A DNA stretch of 6,335 nucleotides, taken from positions 1 to 6,335 of the forward strand of contig JBHEMR010000019.1 of assembly GCA_046262495.1 (NCBI GenBank), written 5' to 3'. Made by a program: the position numbers and the translations under genes. This document shows, in pieces, positions 5,211 through 6,335 of this stretch (position 1 is the stretch's first letter; the number at the start of each line of letters is the position of its first letter). The stretch is from GCA-003244245 sp046262495 (GTDB taxonomy: Bacteria > Actinomycetota > Actinomycetes > Mycobacteriales > Pseudonocardiaceae). A model generated the notes under the pieces. The model was not told the DNA's origin, made no database searches, and saw nothing but the letters and a program-made list of their open reading frames with translations.

Positions 5211-6335
5211 GTGCCCGCCCAACTCGACACCCTCACCGCCCGCCTGACCCGCACCTGTGACGCCACCCGGGGGGCCGGCTTGGACGCCCTGCTGATCACT
5301 CCCGGCCCGGACCTGCGCTACCTGCTGGGGGTCGGCGGTGAGTCCCACGAGCGGCTGACCTGCTTGGTCTTGCCCGCTGACGGCGACCCAGTGCTGGTGG
5401 TGCCGGCGCTGGAACGGCCGGGGCTGGACGGCACGCCAGTGCCCCAGCTCGGTCTAGAGATCGCCGAGTGGACCGACGGGCAAGACCCGTATGCCTTAGT
5501 CGCCGCTGCGCTGTGCAGGTCCGGGTCGCCGGTGACCCGGGCCGGGGTGGGGGACGCGATGCCCGCGGCGCATGTGCTGGCGCTGCGCGACGCGCTGCCG
5601 GCCTGCGAGCAGAAGCTTGCGTCGACGGTGCTGGCGCAGCTGCGGATGCGCAAGGACAGCGCCGAAGTTGCCGCGCTGACCGTCGCGGGTAAGGCCATCG
5701 ATCGGGTACACGCCAGGATGGGGGAGTGGCTTCGGGTTGGGCGCACCGAGGCACAGGTCGGCGCCGATGTGGCCGCCGCGATCGTCGAAGAGGGCCACAC
5801 CGCGGCAGCGTTCGTCATCGTCGGCTCCGGTCCGAATGGGGCAAGCCCGCACCACGATGTCTCCGCCCGGATGCTGGCGCCCGGGGACGTGGTGGTGGTA
5901 GACATCGGCGGCCCGACCCCGGACGGCTACTTCTCCGACTGCACCCGCACCTACAGCCTCGGCGAACCGGCCAGCGCCGACGTCGCCGCATGCTATGCGG
6001 TGCTCCAGGCGGCTCAGGACGCCGCAGTGGCGGCGGTCGCGCCAGGCGTGACCGCGGAACAGGTCGACGCTGCCGCTCGAGTGCCGATCACCGATGCCGG
6101 TTTCGGCGAACGGTTCATCCACCGGACCGGGCACGGCATCGGTCTTGACGTGCACGAGCAGCCCTACATCGTCGCCGGCAACGACTTGGTGCTTGAAGCC
6201 GGGATGGCCTTCAGCATCGAGCCCGGCATCTACCTCCCCGGCCGATGGGGTGCCCGTATCGAGGACATCGTGGTGGTCAATGGCAGCGGCGTCACTCGGC
6301 TCAACCACCGCCCGCGCGACCTCGCAATGTTGCCG
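5211..6335 (+). CDS. pepE: Xaa-Pro-type dipeptidase, M24B family, PepE-like (3' end cut by window)
   Basis: Cytosolic two-metal aminopeptidase/prolidase-fold enzyme expected to hydrolyse dipeptides with proline at the second position. An N-terminal creatinase-like domain covers about residues 1-135. The pita-bread catalytic domain holds all five metal ligands: Asp231 in VVVDIGG, Asp243 in FSDCTRTY, His308 in HRTGHGIG, Glu337 in SIEPGIY and Glu351 in ARIEDI. Conserved HARM, VGSGPNGA and PHH stretches also match M. tuberculosis PepE (Rv2089c) as I recall it. In all, 375 residues are inside the window with no stop, and the recalled homologue is about 375 long, so probably only a few C-terminal residues are missing. 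The start is GTG 5211: an in-frame TGA at 5205-5207 rules out anything much further upstream, and the N-terminus aligns with PepE. The gene is divergent from the exonuclease gene across 50 bp, the same pairing as Rv2089c/Rv2090. Confidence 0.92.
   Translation, partial: MPAQLDTLTARLTRTCDATRGAGLDALLITPGPDLRYLLGVGGESHERLTCLVLPADGDPVLVVPALERPGLDGTPVPQLGLEIAEWTDGQDPYALVAAALCRSGSPVTRAGVGDAMPAAHVLALRDALPACEQKLASTVLAQLRMRKDSAEVAALTVAGKAIDRVHARMGEWLRVGRTEAQVGADVAAAIVEEGHTAAAFVIVGSGPNGASPHHDVSARMLAPGDVVVVDIGGPTPDGYFSDCTRTYSLGEPASADVAACYAVLQAAQDAAVAAVAPGVTAEQVDAAARVPITDAGFGERFIHRTGHGIGLDVHEQPYIVAGNDLVLEAGMAFSIEPGIYLPGRWGARIEDIVVVNGSGVTRLNHRPRDLAMLP

Noticed and set aside
4198..5247. A 349-codon open frame on the plus strand across the exonuclease gene
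   Set aside because: Its translation is Gly/Arg/Gln/Asp-rich with no domain signature, and it is exactly antisense to a gene with complete nuclease motifs. It is a high-GC shadow.
5496..6308. A 270-codon open frame on the minus strand opposite pepE
   Set aside because: The translation has no recognisable motif, and the plus strand carries a full set of M24 metal ligands.
1..6335. CRISPR array, insertion sequence, tRNA or rRNA gene
   Set aside because: No spaced direct-repeat series, terminal inverted repeats with a transposase, or cloverleaf-like sequence was found, and genes fill nearly all of the window.

Overview
The window is a GC-rich, gene-dense stretch that looks like the chromosome of an actinomycete. 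Long GC-driven shadow ORFs lie opposite most genes, all five complete reading frames end in TGA, and one start is GTG on an apparently leaderless message. The pair formed by a stand-alone 5'-3' exonuclease and a divergent PepE-type peptidase matches the arrangement I recall for Rv2090 and Rv2089c (pepE) of Mycobacterium tuberculosis. This suggests a member of, or relative of, the Mycobacteriales/Pseudonocardiales, but the genus cannot be set from the sequence alone.

Layout. Bases 1-39 may be the last codons of a plus-strand gene that enters from the left. Bases 53-1992 on the minus strand are a two-component operon: an OmpR/PhoB-type response regulator (1276-1992) followed by its sensor histidine kinase (53-1279), joined by a GTGA stop/start overlap. 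Divergent from it across about 100 bp is a four-helix membrane protein of unknown function (2093-2611). The gap between them holds an 11-bp-spaced direct repeat that could be the regulator's operator, so the membrane protein may be a target or partner of the two-component system. Next comes a choline-oxidase-type GMC oxidoreductase (2654-4219), interrupted by one in-frame TGA at 2813-2815. It converges, with a 10-bp overlap of coding ends, on the 5'-3' exonuclease (4210-5160, minus). The exonuclease is divergent, across 50 bp, from an Xaa-Pro-type M24 peptidase (5211 to the window end, lacking only its last few codons).

How the genes work together. The regulator, kinase and membrane protein form one plausible signalling module with an unknown stimulus. 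The oxidoreductase, if active, would make the osmoprotectant glycine betaine from choline. The exonuclease and peptidase are housekeeping-type functions and look like conserved backbone. No mobile element, CRISPR array, RNA gene or gene-free stretch over 300 bases was seen.

The most notable observation is the choline oxidase. Every active-site position I can align to Arthrobacter choline oxidase is kept, except that the codon matching Trp61 reads TGA. That is one base from TGG and is followed by C, the leaky context. It is either a very recent nonsense mutation, a sequencing error, or a readthrough codon. I found no convincing evidence of an undescribed multi-gene system.
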